A stretch of DNA of 64,000 nucleotides. It comes from Glossina fuscipes (taxonomy: Eukaryota; Arthropoda; Insecta; Diptera; Glossinidae). A program made the position numbers and the translations under genes. The first letter of the stretch is position 1. Each line of letters begins with the position of its first letter. The notes under the pieces were generated by a model. That model saw only the letters and a program-made list of their open reading frames with translations. It ran no database searches and was not told where the DNA came from. This document shows, piece after piece, positions 35,560 to 47,100 of this stretch. The stretch is from NCBI RefSeq assembly GCF_014805625.2, contig NW_023998450.1:411172-475171 (forward strand), given 5' to 3'.

Positions 35560-35879
35560 CCGCTATTTATACGCTATTTTTATATAAAGGCGTGCGTTTC
35601 ATGAAAGCCCTCATATTGAGCGATGCTCAAAACGTCAATTAACGTGCTCTAAATTTATCATTAATTTGCTTGTCAAAGCGTTTATTATATTTCATTTGGT
35701 ACCATCATAAGAAACCACAAATTAGTCTTTTGCTCCCATGAGATCCCTTATATTTGGTGCAGTAAAAAAATTGTACATATGTGATACAAATACCCTACGG
35801 ATAATTCACTAAGGATCAGGTTTCATCATAAAATATTAAAAATTAGATCTTTTTGTTGTATGAAGGCTTATATTTCAGG
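35560..35879 (+). repeat. Dispersed repeat DR-C, copy 1
   Basis: GTTTCATGAAAGCCCTCATA, GCTCAAAACGTCAATTAACG and TCTAAATTTA match 63295-63360 in order and spacing. A second shared block, TTTCATCATAAAATATTAA (about 35820), matches TTTCATAATAAAATATTAA near 63534. It lies directly upstream of a DR-A copy. Confidence 0.6.
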
Positions 35880-36200
35880 AATGTTCTTTTCCAAAATATA
35901 TGTAAAATCTATATATTCGTGATCAGCGTGAAATTCTGAGTTGATTTAGGCATGTGCGACCGCCTGTGTTTCTGTGCCTCTGTGTGGTGTGTGTTGTTGG
36001 CACTTTTCTGGTCGCAAAAATGAAGACAATAACTTCAAATTTGGTACAAACATTGGAAGCTTTTGCACACAAATGGGTGTTGAAAATGGGCCAATTTGCT
36101 TAGTACAGAAGCGCGCAATGCAGTGTAAACTGAACTCAACCAAGTTTTTCTTTAACAAAACTTTATAGATTTTTGCTCATTACTCGGAAATTATTTAAAT
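35880..36200 (+). repeat. Dispersed repeat DR-A, plus copy
   Basis: This is a clear copy: TATATTCGTGATCAGCGTGA, ATTCTGAGTTGATTTAGGCA, CTTCAAATTTGGTACAAACA with TTGGAAGC, GGGTGTTGAAAATGGGCCAA, and an end block TTTTTGCTCATTACTCGGAA. Short overlapping frames on both strands are not conserved between copies. Confidence 0.7.
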
Positions 36201-36425
36201 TAGGAGTTTGAAGTTTACCACATTTGGTTCATGAGAGACTTTACTCTCTAGGTCTAAAAATAGAACGGCCGTGTCCCAGCAAAGTTAAGAAAAATTAAAT
36301 TAATTTTTTTCATTTTTTTGAGGTTTAATGCTTATTTATCATAAAGCAAACAAGACAAAACGTTTAAAACTATTTTGTACACTCTTCAAATGAATGTATA
36401 TTATCCGCCTAAAAATTAGTTGATT

Positions 36426-36884
36426 TTAGAATGAATATGGTAGATACCATATTAACTTAATAATACCAGCGATAAGGGTATCAAATAAAAGAACTTGGAG
36501 AGTGGAATGCGAAAAGCATAGGAGTATACAAGATTTGGCCCTCGCCAAATGTAACTTTCTAATCTGTTCAATTTCTGATTTATTATTAAACCAAGCGGGG
36601 TCCAAACCAGGCATAAACTGTAAGGTACGATCAGGGGATTTGCAAATTGCAAAGCGCCGTATAAAATGGGTTGCCATCACCATCAACACAGTTTGTATGC
36701 GGAATTGTACCACCAAAGAATTGGGCAACGAGTCATAAACTGTTTTATAAAAAATATACTGTGGACTTGTTGACTCAGGTGTACGCACTTTTGCAGCGAT
36801 AGACATTTTCGGATGATAGGAATCCTCCCATAATAGAAACGGGCTAAAGCAAAGAACTAACAAGTTAGCACTATTGGAAAACAA
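36426..36884 (-). pseudogene. LINE-C endonuclease end and linker to RT
   Basis: This 152-codon open frame starts FSNSANLLVLCFSPFLLWED and SYHPKMSI, the LDLVFSN...EDSYHPxxSI block that ends LINE endonucleases. YIFYKTVYDSLPNSL follows (linker YxFxKAxYxxLxxxL), and PAWFNNKSEIEQIRKLHLAR matches the P-x-WFN-x-E-xx-x-IRKKH block just before the reverse transcriptase. It is the longest intact TE frame outside LINE-B. The frame looks like a real relic rather than a chance ORF. Confidence 0.6.
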
Positions 36885-36929
36885 AAGATGCAGAAAAGAT
36901 TTATATTATTTCAAACAACTCACCATGAA

Positions 36930-37265
36930 TAGCGTAAAATAACCGAAGTCATTATTCGAAACCTACATGACGTGGGGAGATTGAAATCACCTGATACAAG
37001 AAGAAGAGAAATATCAACACCAGAAGCAGGAGGACCGTAGTATATGGAAAGTAATTGCGAAGCCAGTGAATTCAGTACAGCAATAAAAATTCCGCCATCC
37101 TTACCATTAACTCCGTCTTTCCTGTAGATGTGATAGTCAATACAAAAATACCATTACATGAAATTAACAATCAACTGTGCTAAGAAGCACGATCGATAAT
37201 TTTGAGTTCAGACAACAAACATTTTGGTATAGAAGACAGACGGAGTCAGTTAGTTTTTTGAACCG
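36930..37265 (-). pseudogene. LINE-C endonuclease, N-terminal and middle part
   Basis: On the minus strand VCLLYQNVCCLNSKLSIVLL and STVDC then a stop match LLYQNVxGLNSKL...SxDCDF. YRKDGVNGKDGGIFIAVLNS matches the YRKDR...GGGVLIA strand. LLVSGDFNLPTS keeps the catalytic GDFN motif. The stretch between the GG and GDFN blocks is shorter than in LINE-B, so a small internal deletion is likely. The TETWL segment is missing or altered. Confidence 0.65.
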
Positions 37266-37289
37266 CTGCTATATTGGTTAATATTTTTT

Positions 37290-37560
37290 ATTGCTCCAGA
37301 TCGTGTACACGAGCGAAGCTGCCCTCAGCCCAACAGCTTTTATTCGATGTAAACTTGCAAAGAGTAATCGTTAAAAGTATCTGAAACTATCCAATGTCCT
37401 TTCTTTAAACAAAAGAAACTTTAAAAATGGTAACTTTCCTAAAATTGTCAGTCTTAGTATAGTCATCGAGCAGCTAAGTATAAGTATAGATTTTAGTACT
37501 ACTGTTAACAAGTTAGGAACAGTGATAATCATACCGGTCGCTGCAAAACCCAAACTATGA
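37290..37560 (-). pseudogene. LINE-C ORF1 C-terminal segment
   Basis: The minus-strand translation has VTIFKVSFV then a stop, followed by CWAEGSFARVHDLEQ. This fits the SFKVxVP...xxWPxGVxVRxF ending of ORF1 in these LINEs and lies immediately upstream of the endonuclease. The similarity is weaker than in the endonuclease part. Confidence 0.4.
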
Positions 37561-37600
37561 GTTTGTACCTGTTTCCCGTTAGTTAGGCTTTCTGTTACAC

Positions 37601-38599
37601 TTCAAGCCTTTAGTAGATAGACCAACGATATTCAACGAACACCCCGAATCGTTGTCTTCGCTCACCATAAGGTTGCCAATAACACCAGACGTTGCTTCAT
37701 CATTCGTGGGATACATATTAGTAACAGGAACGGCAATCGATAATTTCAACACAACATTACCAGAATCAGTCCGGTTGAACGCTGTCGGGACAATGGAGCA
37801 CTCACTAAAGGTCAGTGGCTAAGCAGTAGGGAACGCTGCATTGATAACTGAATCTGTAGCGTTAATGATTTCATATCGTTATAAGAATGAGTTCGTACAT
37901 CTTCTAGGCACTTTAATCGTACTTACTTACGCCACATACCCTAACGCTGGGAGACCCAATGTCCACAAGGGCGGGATTTTCGATTTCCAAACATTAATAA
38001 CCCAGTATTTTCGACCACAACGAATAAAGCTTTCAGCTCAACACTAATGTTTTTATTTTTTTCAAGAAGTATGCAAACTATCAATATTTGGAAATGCTTC
38101 CCAAAAAAATTTTTAAGTTCGGTTTTTTCGCACGTAACGCGATTTTGGGTCAAATTTCTACATTTTGCTCTCTCGTGATATCTGTAATATTTGCCTTTCT
38201 GTTTAATTCGCCCACTAGTATCTTGGTAGTTCGTCTGCGCTGAACTCCTCATCGGCACACATGCTAAAGATTGGCTCCAATTCTTATAACTTTAAGTAAC
38301 TCAAAATTCATAACAATACATACCCATAATGCTGACATAACTTGAAAACGGCCAACAGCTAGCGGACTTAGCGAACAGCTGTTTATATGTGAGGTAAAAA
38401 GTTCCTCCCTCAAATGCTCCAGAAAACATCTGTGGCAAGAGCTTTTGAAGTTGCCTCCTAAACTATTTTCTATATATAACGTAAGCTGAAAGAACTGCTG
38501 TATGAAGAAGTATTTAGAACATAACAGGTGGACGGCATTTTGTTTCTCTCTTAAAAGATAAAGATACATTTTCAGAAAACCCAAAGAAGCTTGAATTTA
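37601..38599. other. No clear feature; may include decayed LINE-C ORF1
   Basis: Minus-strand frames here (for example 37941-38258) sit where the rest of ORF1 would be, but I could not match a PHD finger or other landmark. Confidence 0.35.
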
Positions 38600-39090
38600 C
38601 ATCTCTGGTTCTTGAAGGCTTAACGTGTTGTGGAATGTATGTTCCTGAAAGTGCCAAATATTGTTTATTTCTGAGAGGGCAATTTCATGAACAATTGTAG
38701 AGTAGTAAAAAAGTAGTCCGTCGTCATATTGCTACACGTTCCTTTGTAAGTAACGACAATTTCCCTGATTACATGCTCACGCGATATGATTCACATCTTT
38801 CACGTTGCCAATCCTACCACTATATAATTGCCCATTCAGCAGGTAATATTGCCGGCTTCGACAACATATATTGGGTAAATCTTCTTCGACGTCTAACAGC
38901 ATACAACTGTTTGTATGCAGTAATCGACCCACGTGGCCGGTATATTCTCAATATTATTTTGAACCTATTTTTTGATATTATTGCTCCGCGAATGAGGTAT
39001 AAATTTCTTTGCTACAGTTCCGGAATCGATTTAGTGTTCGACGTCTGCCAGCTGCAATTAGTACGCCGAGAAACTCCATAGAGATATCGT
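38600..39090 (+). pseudogene. Possible LINE endonuclease-RT linker fragment
   Basis: A 102-codon frame (38773-39081) contains NIAGFDNIYWVNLLRRLT and, further on, NIILNLFFDIIAPRMRYKF. The pattern W-x-x-IY...FN-x-x-x-LFD-x-x-xP-x-R resembles the linker before the reverse transcriptase in some Jockey/CR1 LINEs. Nothing upstream or downstream confirms it: no GDFN, SDH or RT motif was found nearby. It may be a chance frame. Confidence 0.3.
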
Positions 39091-40819
39091 TAATTACGGG
39101 CATCCGCTATTGTTTTCCATTACTGATTTTTATTCGAGCATCGTTGGCTATGCTTCTATCACTACGACTCAAAAAGAACTAATGAATTTTTTTTGCACAA
39201 ATCTTCACTTTCAAGCATAACGATAGTTTCTGCTCTATTCAGTAATTTCGTTTATCTTTTACCTTGTTTCATTAATTGTTGGAAATAACGATGGGTAAGT
39301 TATATTTTCCGCACTCAAAATGCGTGTAAAATACGAAAAGTTCGTACTATATAGAAAGCTTTGGACTTGCGAAGAGTAACAAGTTTCACTGGAAAATGCA
39401 ACTCTTCAATTATTATTGAAATTAATCCAAGTCATGGGATTAACACTCTATAGCTCAGCTTAGTAAGGCTATGTTTTTGTTTTTACTAAACGAGAGGCTA
39501 TTTTCACTCTGCAGGTCGTAACTAAAACATATTTAATGATTACATGCCATCGGAAAATATACAAAATAGACTTAAAAGTTCAAAACTGCAAACCTAACTG
39601 CAATACTAAAAAGAGCACCAAAGCCTAATTTGAATGTGATTGACGCTTCACCACCAAAACCATCCATATATTTCAATGTGCTTAAACTTTTTTTGTTTTT
39701 CAAATAAATAATCAAACAGGGGATGCCTCCTCTTCATGTAGGACAGCGACGGTCACAAAGAAACGGTCAGGGGAAGAACAAAGACATTGAGAGATGAGAA
39801 CTCTAATGGATTTGTGCCCAATCGGTAAATACTACGGTTTCATTGACTTGGTGCTCACTACGGCTACGTCGAAAGTAAGCTCTAACGCACTTGCGGTCTG
39901 AATCCGCGAAGCCTAATTTGGTCGTGGCGATTCTCGTCCATGAGATGGTAGACACGGATGTTAGTCGATTATAACGTTTTACTTGATTTGATTATCCTTT
40001 TTTATTATTATCGCCTATTTTGCTTTACGCTTGGCGGCAGAATATATTCCGCTATTGACAAAGAACGTAATCTCATCATTTACTCGTTATAGAATAAATT
40101 GGCGCTATTTTTGTAAGCTTCCAAAAATGCCCGCAATCTCAGGAATTGTTTTTACTTCGGTGCCTTATTCCGGACGCTTACTACGTAATTCGGTTCAAAA
40201 ATGTTCGCAATTCGAAAGCCATATTCGGTTCGATAGCATGCAATTCGTTTGAGTTGTGTAATTTGGATCCCCTGGCAAGAAGTTAGCCTTGCGGTCAGCA
40301 TATAGGAGAAAAAGGAACAAAAATCAAAAATGCTACTCGCTTACATTTAAAACATTGACTGTCACCCATTCTGTCGGTCTACCAAAATTTTCCTTTTCAG
40401 ACCAAATTGATATTTTCTCTTAATATCAATCACAGACTTTTGAATGCGCAGGTGAGGGGAAACTTCTGAAGAACTTATATTAATATATGGTGTTTTCCTG
40501 GCCCATCATCTTTTCCAGGCACCTAAACTTGATTTTGCCGATGTTTTGATATTTCAGATTCTTATATACGTCTCATAACCTGTAAATTCTAAAATAATGC
40601 TTTAACGCATGTATGTGCAATGTGTATGTGCCTCTGTGCAAGAAGTGGCCGCACACCGTCAAATACCCTACATAACCCTCTGCATATTCATACGACGACC
40701 AAAATAAAACGCTACATGGGAACTTGTCGAAAAACTTGTTTAATCCGGGCCATTTGCCATAGCCTTCCCCTTGGAACAAAACACATCAATGTACCAAATT
40801 TCATCAAAATATCTTAAAT
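39091..40819. other. No recognised gene
   Basis: It includes an open frame at 40031-40252 (71 codons or so, MAAEYIPLLTKN start) with no recognised motif. No repeat terminus was found. Confidence 0.45.
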
Positions 40820-41100
40820 ATTCTTGCTCGTAAGTTGAACACATGAAAGCAAGGCAGACAAATAAGCTTAAATCAATTAGGGAAATGAGAGAACATACGG
40901 CTATCGATAAGTCAGACAACAACATAGAGTAGCAGCCGGTAATCATAGTAGATATTTTACAAACGAACAAAGCCAAACAGTAAACGAAATTTTCTGATCT
41001 TTCTTGTAAACCGGTCTGTTTGCAGTACAAATATCTCTAAATTTCTGCTCGTTTCTGCCACTCGGCCTCCTTTATACGCCCACCTATATATATCACCATG
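40820..41100 (-). repeat. Probable DR-A fragment, minus strand
   Basis: On the minus strand the core reads ATTGATTTAAGCTTATTTGT with CTGCCTTG (about 40850-40885), fitting the GATTTAAGCATGTCCGTCTG core. Further along lies a GGCCTCCTTTATACGCCCAC tract (41057-41080). Flanks are too decayed to place ends. Confidence 0.4.
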
Positions 41101-41394
41101 CTATCGAATTCGGATGCGTCTTTTGCGTTACGCTCTAATAGAGCAATGTATGCATGCAAGTACATTCTTACAATACGCGCTGATGCAAATTATTTTGCAT
41201 GGTAGCCAAATTCAGATGAAATTAGACGGTAAAGAAATTGTGGAGAAGACGGGCGAATAATGGAAAATATATTTGCTTGCTCTTCGATTTTGTTCACTTT
41301 GCTGTAGAAAGGTATATATATTTGCGGAAGACAAAGTCGGTCGAATCAGGAGTGTTCACTCGGAATTTTCAAAAGGATAAGACTAGAAGAAGCA

Positions 41395-41505
41395 TCACAA
41401 ATGTAAATTCTTGTAAATAATTTGTAAACCGACCTTCTAAGAGTTGCAAAAAAAAACGTTAACCTAAAAATCGCAATTCATTGGGACGAACTTAATCTTT
41501 TGAAA
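41395..41505 (+). repeat. Dispersed repeat DR-D, copy 2
   Basis: It matches 22310-22440: TTCTTGTAAATAATTTGTAA, CTAAGAGTTGCAA, AAAACGTTAACCTAAAAATC and GACGAACTTAATCTTTTG. It again lies shortly after a DR-A fragment. Confidence 0.55.
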
Positions 41506-44500
41506 TCAAGTTGGTATATGCGTCGTAAATATGTAAAATGATAAAATGCGTTTTATTTTACAGTACATACCTGTGTGTCTTTGGTTGAACTATCCGTTGC
41601 CATACGGATTCTATTGAATAAGTCCACAGTCATTCTTACTTTTTACACTAAAAATTTGCCGTGTGATCCTCAGGTTTCATAACCAATTTAAGAAAATGGA
41701 TTATAATGGATTATTAAGAGATTTACCTTCACTTGATAAGCGTACGTTTGTTTTAAACATTAGATTTTTGTGAAATTATGCTATAGGTTCATCAGTCTTC
41801 TTAAATAAAATTAACCTCAACGTTTCTGTCCACCAATACAGGAGCTTCATATAATTTAGCCAATGTACAGCAAACTATTGTTTAACTCACTTAGAACGTA
41901 GTTAACATACCCACTGCAGTTCGGGTTTTTGGCTGCTATTAATTTTTTTATACTCGCTCATATATTATCGATTTCGTATTATTTGATATTCTTTATTAAT
42001 GGGAGATATTTTATTTATGTCTCCATACGAACTTTAGTTATTTACTGGCTAACAAGATAAAAATCTAAGCATTGATAACAATATTCATTACAGCTGCCCA
42101 AGTACATGACGAGACTGTTTCGAATCTTCCAATTAGAAACTGAAAAATTTTAAAAAAAATATTTGAGATTAGGACTACGCCGGGAAAGCCGAAATTATTT
42201 TATTTTCTTACGTCTGCACTCATATCTTACGTGCCTCCAAGCGAAGATAGTAATAGAAATAATTTTTACTCTTTGCAATTTATTATGAAAATAAATCCCT
42301 TCATTAAAAATTCTATGTAAATAGCAAAAATCTACTCTAATGAAATGTGGGGAATTTAGTTTACTTATAAAATTGTGAAACGAGTATATATGCGCGTAGA
42401 CGCGAGTAAGTATTGGTGTGCAGAGACACTAAAGCATAAATTTTACAATTATTCTTCTTAGAATAAGAAAAAAAATGGCATCATACACACACACATCGCC
42501 TAACAGCAAACGAATACGAAAATTCATTTTAAATCCTTCCATCGGATGTGAATTTTAATTAAACACATAAAAGCGCAAAACAGCAACAATAACTAAAATT
42601 CTTAATAAATATTAGCAAAAAAAAAATAAAAATAAATAAATAAACAAATAAAACAAACAAATTGCACTAATGGTACTATAGTAGTGGTATTTCTTTTAGA
42701 ACGCATAACATACATATAAACATGAATATCTACACACTTGACTGCAAATTTCTTCAGCAATAAAAAAAGAGAATAATAGATTAATTTAAACTAAAAACTT
42801 GTACAGAGTGAAAGATACTTGTGTGCATGAATTTGTGGGAGAATAAAACCAAATTCTTGTTTTAAATAGGAAAGTAAACGAAGAATTTTGGAATTTTATG
42901 TACATGCGCACACATTTGCATGCACAGTGTGTGTACAAGTATTCCTTGTATGAAGTCGTCATAAAACACATGTCAAATTTAAGGAAAAACATGAGAAGAA
43001 TGACAGTGTGTAAGTAAAGCAGACTCTCCCTATTTATTTCTATATAGAAAAGAAACGGAAAGTAGAGTGTACGAGCGAACAAACGAGTGACATATGCAGA
43101 TATAATTTTTTTCATGCACATAAAACATGCCAAGCATACATATTTAAAAGATACATCTCTCGGATAATATTCAACTACAAAAGTGTTAAAGTTAAGATAA
43201 GGATTACAAGCCATAGAGAAGAAACAGAAAACAAAAGGCAAGAAATTTATTTTCGGCTTAAACCGAATCTTTCTAGACCTATGATAACATTTATTTCATT
43301 TGGTTATTTATTTCCTTTTTTCTGTTTGTTTTATTGACCAGCAATTAAATATCGTATGCAGGGGTAAATCAACTCATCACTAAATGTACCATTTCTAAAA
43401 AATCATATGGAGATGTTTACGTCACAACATGATATTAAAGTTACAATACAAGTAAAACTAGGAGTAGTGGATTAAGATTATATTTTCAATTTGGTTTCGA
43501 AATCAATTCTTAAACGTCTTCGTAACACGGGCTTAGGTGCCTTCTTTTGACATTTTATTTGGGACGCAAGGAGGGTTAATGGAATATTACTATCCAAGCA
43601 GAGTATTAAGCTTATATTTAAATATAAAAGGAAATAAACTGTTTATTAGGAAAAGATTAAAACTTTCCAATAGCGCAGCCACCTTGCGAGACGTTTTCTC
43701 AAATGGTCAAAGGGTCCGTAATGCGGGTGGCCCGAATTACAGTAAAAAAGTAAATCCCCATATCGCATTTTTAACAAAAACAAACCGTCAATTCAATAAT
43801 AAATAAAGTTGAAACTAATTTATCTTCAAAATATTTTCTTGAAAATATTGCAACAAATTCGAATGAAAATAACGAAAATTGTCGAAGTTATGTTGTGCAC
43901 GGCTTTGAGAAAAAACGTTCCCAAAATTGTGAAATATGTTATGGTCGTTTTCTCTTTTTTTACCACAACCTATTTTTAATTTTTTCCTACCAGTTCGCAA
44001 TTCGAGCAACATAAAACAGCACTTCCATGTTCAAATATTTTCCCTCGTTCTCTTTCCTTGATAATTTTTGCTAGAAAGTGCCGCTTTCGCCGCATCCACC
44101 AAAGACAGACGTGTTGCGAAATGGTAAAATCCTCATTACATAGTTTCAATTTCTTGGGAATTGTACCGACTCCCTTCAAATCGCTCTCAGTCTCATATCC
44201 ATTCAACGATCGTCTCGACGAAGTTATGCTAACGTATTTTTATTTAGAAATATTTTTTAATGAAAATGCAGACATCTAAAGACATCTGTTAGGGGCCTGA
44301 GAAAGTCAGAAATAAGCCGTCGGGAGAAAAGAAAGTATAAACTGTAGCTTCTCAGTTTTTTTTTTTTTTCAGAGGTACTTTGTTTAGAGCGCTATGGTCC
44401 GACAGTCCGAAAAACTTGTTTAAATTTGTTCCACATGTTCTAGGAGTGTCGAAGCATCTATTGAGACAATAAATGGGATATTTTTTCTGAAGAATTTAGT

Positions 44501-44832
44501 ATGGGTTTTACCATTAAAGGATTTTCACATAGGCTTGAAAAAAGTTTTCCCAATAGTCGGTAAATTTACAATAATATGTCCATAAGTTCGCAACCAAGGA
44601 AAGCTCCTACAATCCGTAGCACAGTATTCGATGTATTCTTAGGCGACTCAGACCGCAAACTCCAGGTTAATGACTATTTTTCGCTTAGAACTACATCTCG
44701 TCGCATTGCCGTACTACATTCGTATTTTACTCAGGTCTACATATAATCTTAAGAGATATATTTCTAATCATAAGTAGTTAATTTTATGTTTCCTTAATGA
44801 GCCGATAGCTTGTGTTGCTAGTGCTCAATGTC
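41506..44832. other. No recognised gene
   Basis: The largest frames are a 151-codon minus frame at 42786-43241 (hydrophobic and Cys-rich, no motif) and an 89-codon plus frame at 43537-43806 containing QRVRNAGGPNYSKK, which I do not recognise. An A-rich (AAAT)n tract lies at 42616-42660. Confidence 0.45.
42616..42660. repeat. A-rich (AAAT)n tract
   Basis: An A run followed by TAAA and CAAA units. It could be a retrotransposon tail, but no body was found upstream on the plus strand. Confidence 0.75.
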
Positions 44833-44903
44833 TTTTTTTTAGTCTAAGAATTTACTTCATTAGTCTAATATTATAATAGTAATAATAATAATAATAATAA
44901 TAT
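44833..44903 (+). repeat. Dispersed repeat DR-F with AAT microsatellite, copy 2
   Basis: TTTTTTTTAGTCTAAGAATT then TTCATTAGTCTAA and seven AAT units (44881-44901). It matches 28218-28285 in the same orientation. Confidence 0.55.
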
Positions 44904-46379
44904 GTTTCTTTAAGCCGTGTGATGTGATTTTTAAAGTCAATCTGACAACAAACAGGGGAAAACTTAACAGCGGATTTCGAAATGTGTAAATTATTTTGCA
45001 GAGCTATTCTAGAAATTTGCACTTTAGCTTATGATCTTGCAATCGAAAAAGTTTTTCTGTGTGTGTCTTACAACTAGTTAGAGTTAATATTTCAGTTAAA
45101 ATACTGTAATTGCCAGTCCCTTAAAAAAAAATATTTCCCATTTTAGATGTTCAAATACGGAATTTTTACTACATAACTAAATATATTGAAACTCCAACCA
45201 AGTTAAATGCGTTAAGATTAACCTTACGCGAGCACCATGCAGACTGTCTTAATCTAATCAATTAAATCGGAGAAGTTATTTAGAAAATCATAGGATTGAT
45301 CTCCTAAAAGTGGCTTTGAGAGTAATGGGTTAAATTTTTACCTTGTGAAGTTAGCTGAATTTGAGCTTAGCTGAAGACAACAAAAAGAGCGATGAAAATT
45401 TAAAAAAAAAAATTGTCAAGTATATTATGTGTCGAAACAAAATTTGTTTTATTTGAAAAGCCGAATTTGTTTTATTTGAAAGATAGGAAGTTGAAAGCTT
45501 TCATTTTTTAATAAATCAGAAAGCAAGCAAAAAAATTATAGTTAGGCAAGGCTGACAACTAAATACTCCACACTATATTGCCTAATAGAAACCTTCACAT
45601 ATTTTCGCAATGAATTACCAAAAATTTATGTTGGTTCTATACAAAAATATACTTTTGTTCAGAACATATAGAAGTTGACTCAAAAAATTGCACTACCCGA
45701 TATAAATTTCTTACATCGATGTATTGAAATATTGATACTCAACAGGTTTTATCGTGAAAGTTTGAAAATTACATTTTTGTTTTACGTATCTTTTTCAAAA
45801 GAAGTGGTATGATCTAAACTACCATCAATGGCGCTCGTGCTTTGGCCAAAATTCGCGCTCTATCATATTTCATCGGAATATTTCAAAAATTGTGGACTTT
45901 AAATTGAAGAACACGTGGATAGACATCAGAGAAATACATAAGCCTCGCTCGATTTGGAATTCATGAATCTGAATCGATTAGTATCATAAAAACTGCGTCA
46001 CATGCATTCGTACAAACGTACGTTTATCGTGCGTTGTGTAGGGTGAAAATAAAAGTTAAGCGAACATAAGAAGAATGTTTGTTTATTTTCTTTTGGAAGG
46101 AATTACGCAAATTCATTAAGTTTTCCCTGCAGATAAAATCGGTTTTTTCTTCATCTTATATATCATTTTAATTTATATTTTCATTTGGTTCTCTCTGACA
46201 TATTATTTTTCTAAACTGATCTAAAGAGCTTACAGCTGTCAAGAGCAATAACTGATAGACTCAGTTGTTATAATGCAGTTGCAAACATATTAACAGCATT
46301 TCTTTTCTTTGCCTCTGCATTTAATTTATATAAGATTTCTTTACATTATGATGAGCGGTATATTCAATTTGTAAGAACG
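44904..46379. other. No recognised gene; DR-B repeat inside
   Basis: Apart from the DR-B copy at 45670-45790, only short AT-rich frames were seen. Confidence 0.45.
45670..45790 (+). repeat. Dispersed repeat DR-B, copy 1
   Basis: TCAAAAAATTG, ACCCGATATAAATTT and ACATCGATGTA match 63764-63890 (TCAAAAAATTG, ACCCGATCTAAATTT, ACAGCAATGTA) in the same order. Identity falls off after about 50 bases. Confidence 0.45.
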
Positions 46380-46690
46380 GTTGTAATGCCCTGAAAGAAG
46401 CTTCGGAGATCCCACAAAATTCTGAGTCGATTTAAGCATGTCCGCCTGCCCCCCGCTCCATCTGTGCAACGTCTTTTGTAAACATTCAGCTGGCTGTGAA
46501 GACGGAGCTATGGACTTCAAGTTTGACCGAAGTAATGGAAGTTTTTTCACGCAGGTTGGTATTGAAATTGAATCAAAGCATTTGAAGGACGGGCCTTCAG
46601 AACCAAATAAATTGGAAACACCTGTGTCTTTGAAAGAGAATAAAAACTCGGTTTTTTGCGCATTAATCATAAACTATAGCAGATAAATGT
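46380..46690 (+). repeat. Dispersed repeat DR-A, plus copy
   Basis: AAATTCTGAGTCGATTTAAG with CATGTCCGCCTGCC, then CTTCAAGTTTGACCGAAGTA, GTTGGTATTGAAATTGAATC, and an end block GGTTTTTTGCGCATTAATCA. The order agrees with the copy at 35.9 kb. Confidence 0.7.
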
Positions 46691-46799
46691 ATAAAAATTG
46701 AATGAAAAAGAAAGGAAAAAGGAGGAAAAACTGATTACTCCTACCCAGTATTGTAGTGCATTAAAATTTAATTTTTTCTTCAATACCTTTAAAGGACGC

Positions 46800-47100
46800 A
46801 GTAGCAAACTTCAAAAACCCTATAAAGTATATAAATTCTTGGTCAGTTTCAAACTTAGAATGCACCTAAGCATGTTCACCTGTTTATTCGTTCGTCTGTA
46901 TAGTATATGCTACACTTTATAGTGTCTACGATAAACTTTCACCTGGTGCAATAGATTTGAATATGCTACAAGCCGATCAAAGGGCACGCCTACATCGCCC
47001 ACACTTTTCTACAACAAAAACTGTAAAAATAGAAAAAATCAACCGTGCCCATCCAATATCATAGAGTGTGAAAATTTAGCTTTTTCCCCGTTTTTTAGCC
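46800..47100 (+). repeat. Dispersed repeat DR-A, second plus copy in tandem
   Basis: CTTCAAAAACCCTATAAAGT then ATATAAATTCTTGGTCAG and AATGCACCTAAGCATGTTCA lie about 100 bases after the previous copy. A GGGCACGCCTACATCGCCCA tract (46981-47000) follows, like the CACGCCCAC tract at 49.31 kb. Confidence 0.6.

Larger units (their letters stand above)
36430..37600 (-). mobile_element. LINE-C: minus-strand LINE fragment
   Basis: It holds ORF1 end, endonuclease and EN-RT linker in the order expected of the same LINE group as LINE-A and LINE-B. No reverse transcriptase is found downstream: DR-A lies at 36200 and below, so the fragment is truncated at its 3' side. Its sub-parts are listed separately. 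Confidence 0.65.

Noticed and set aside
42786..43241. 151-codon minus-strand open frame.
   Set aside because: Hydrophobic, Cys-rich translation typical of AT-rich DNA read in one frame. It has no motif, no conserved neighbour and no sign of a start context.
43537..43806. 89-codon plus-strand frame with QRVRNAGGPNYSKK.
   Set aside because: Not matched to any family I know; a lone frame of this size is expected by chance in 64 kb.
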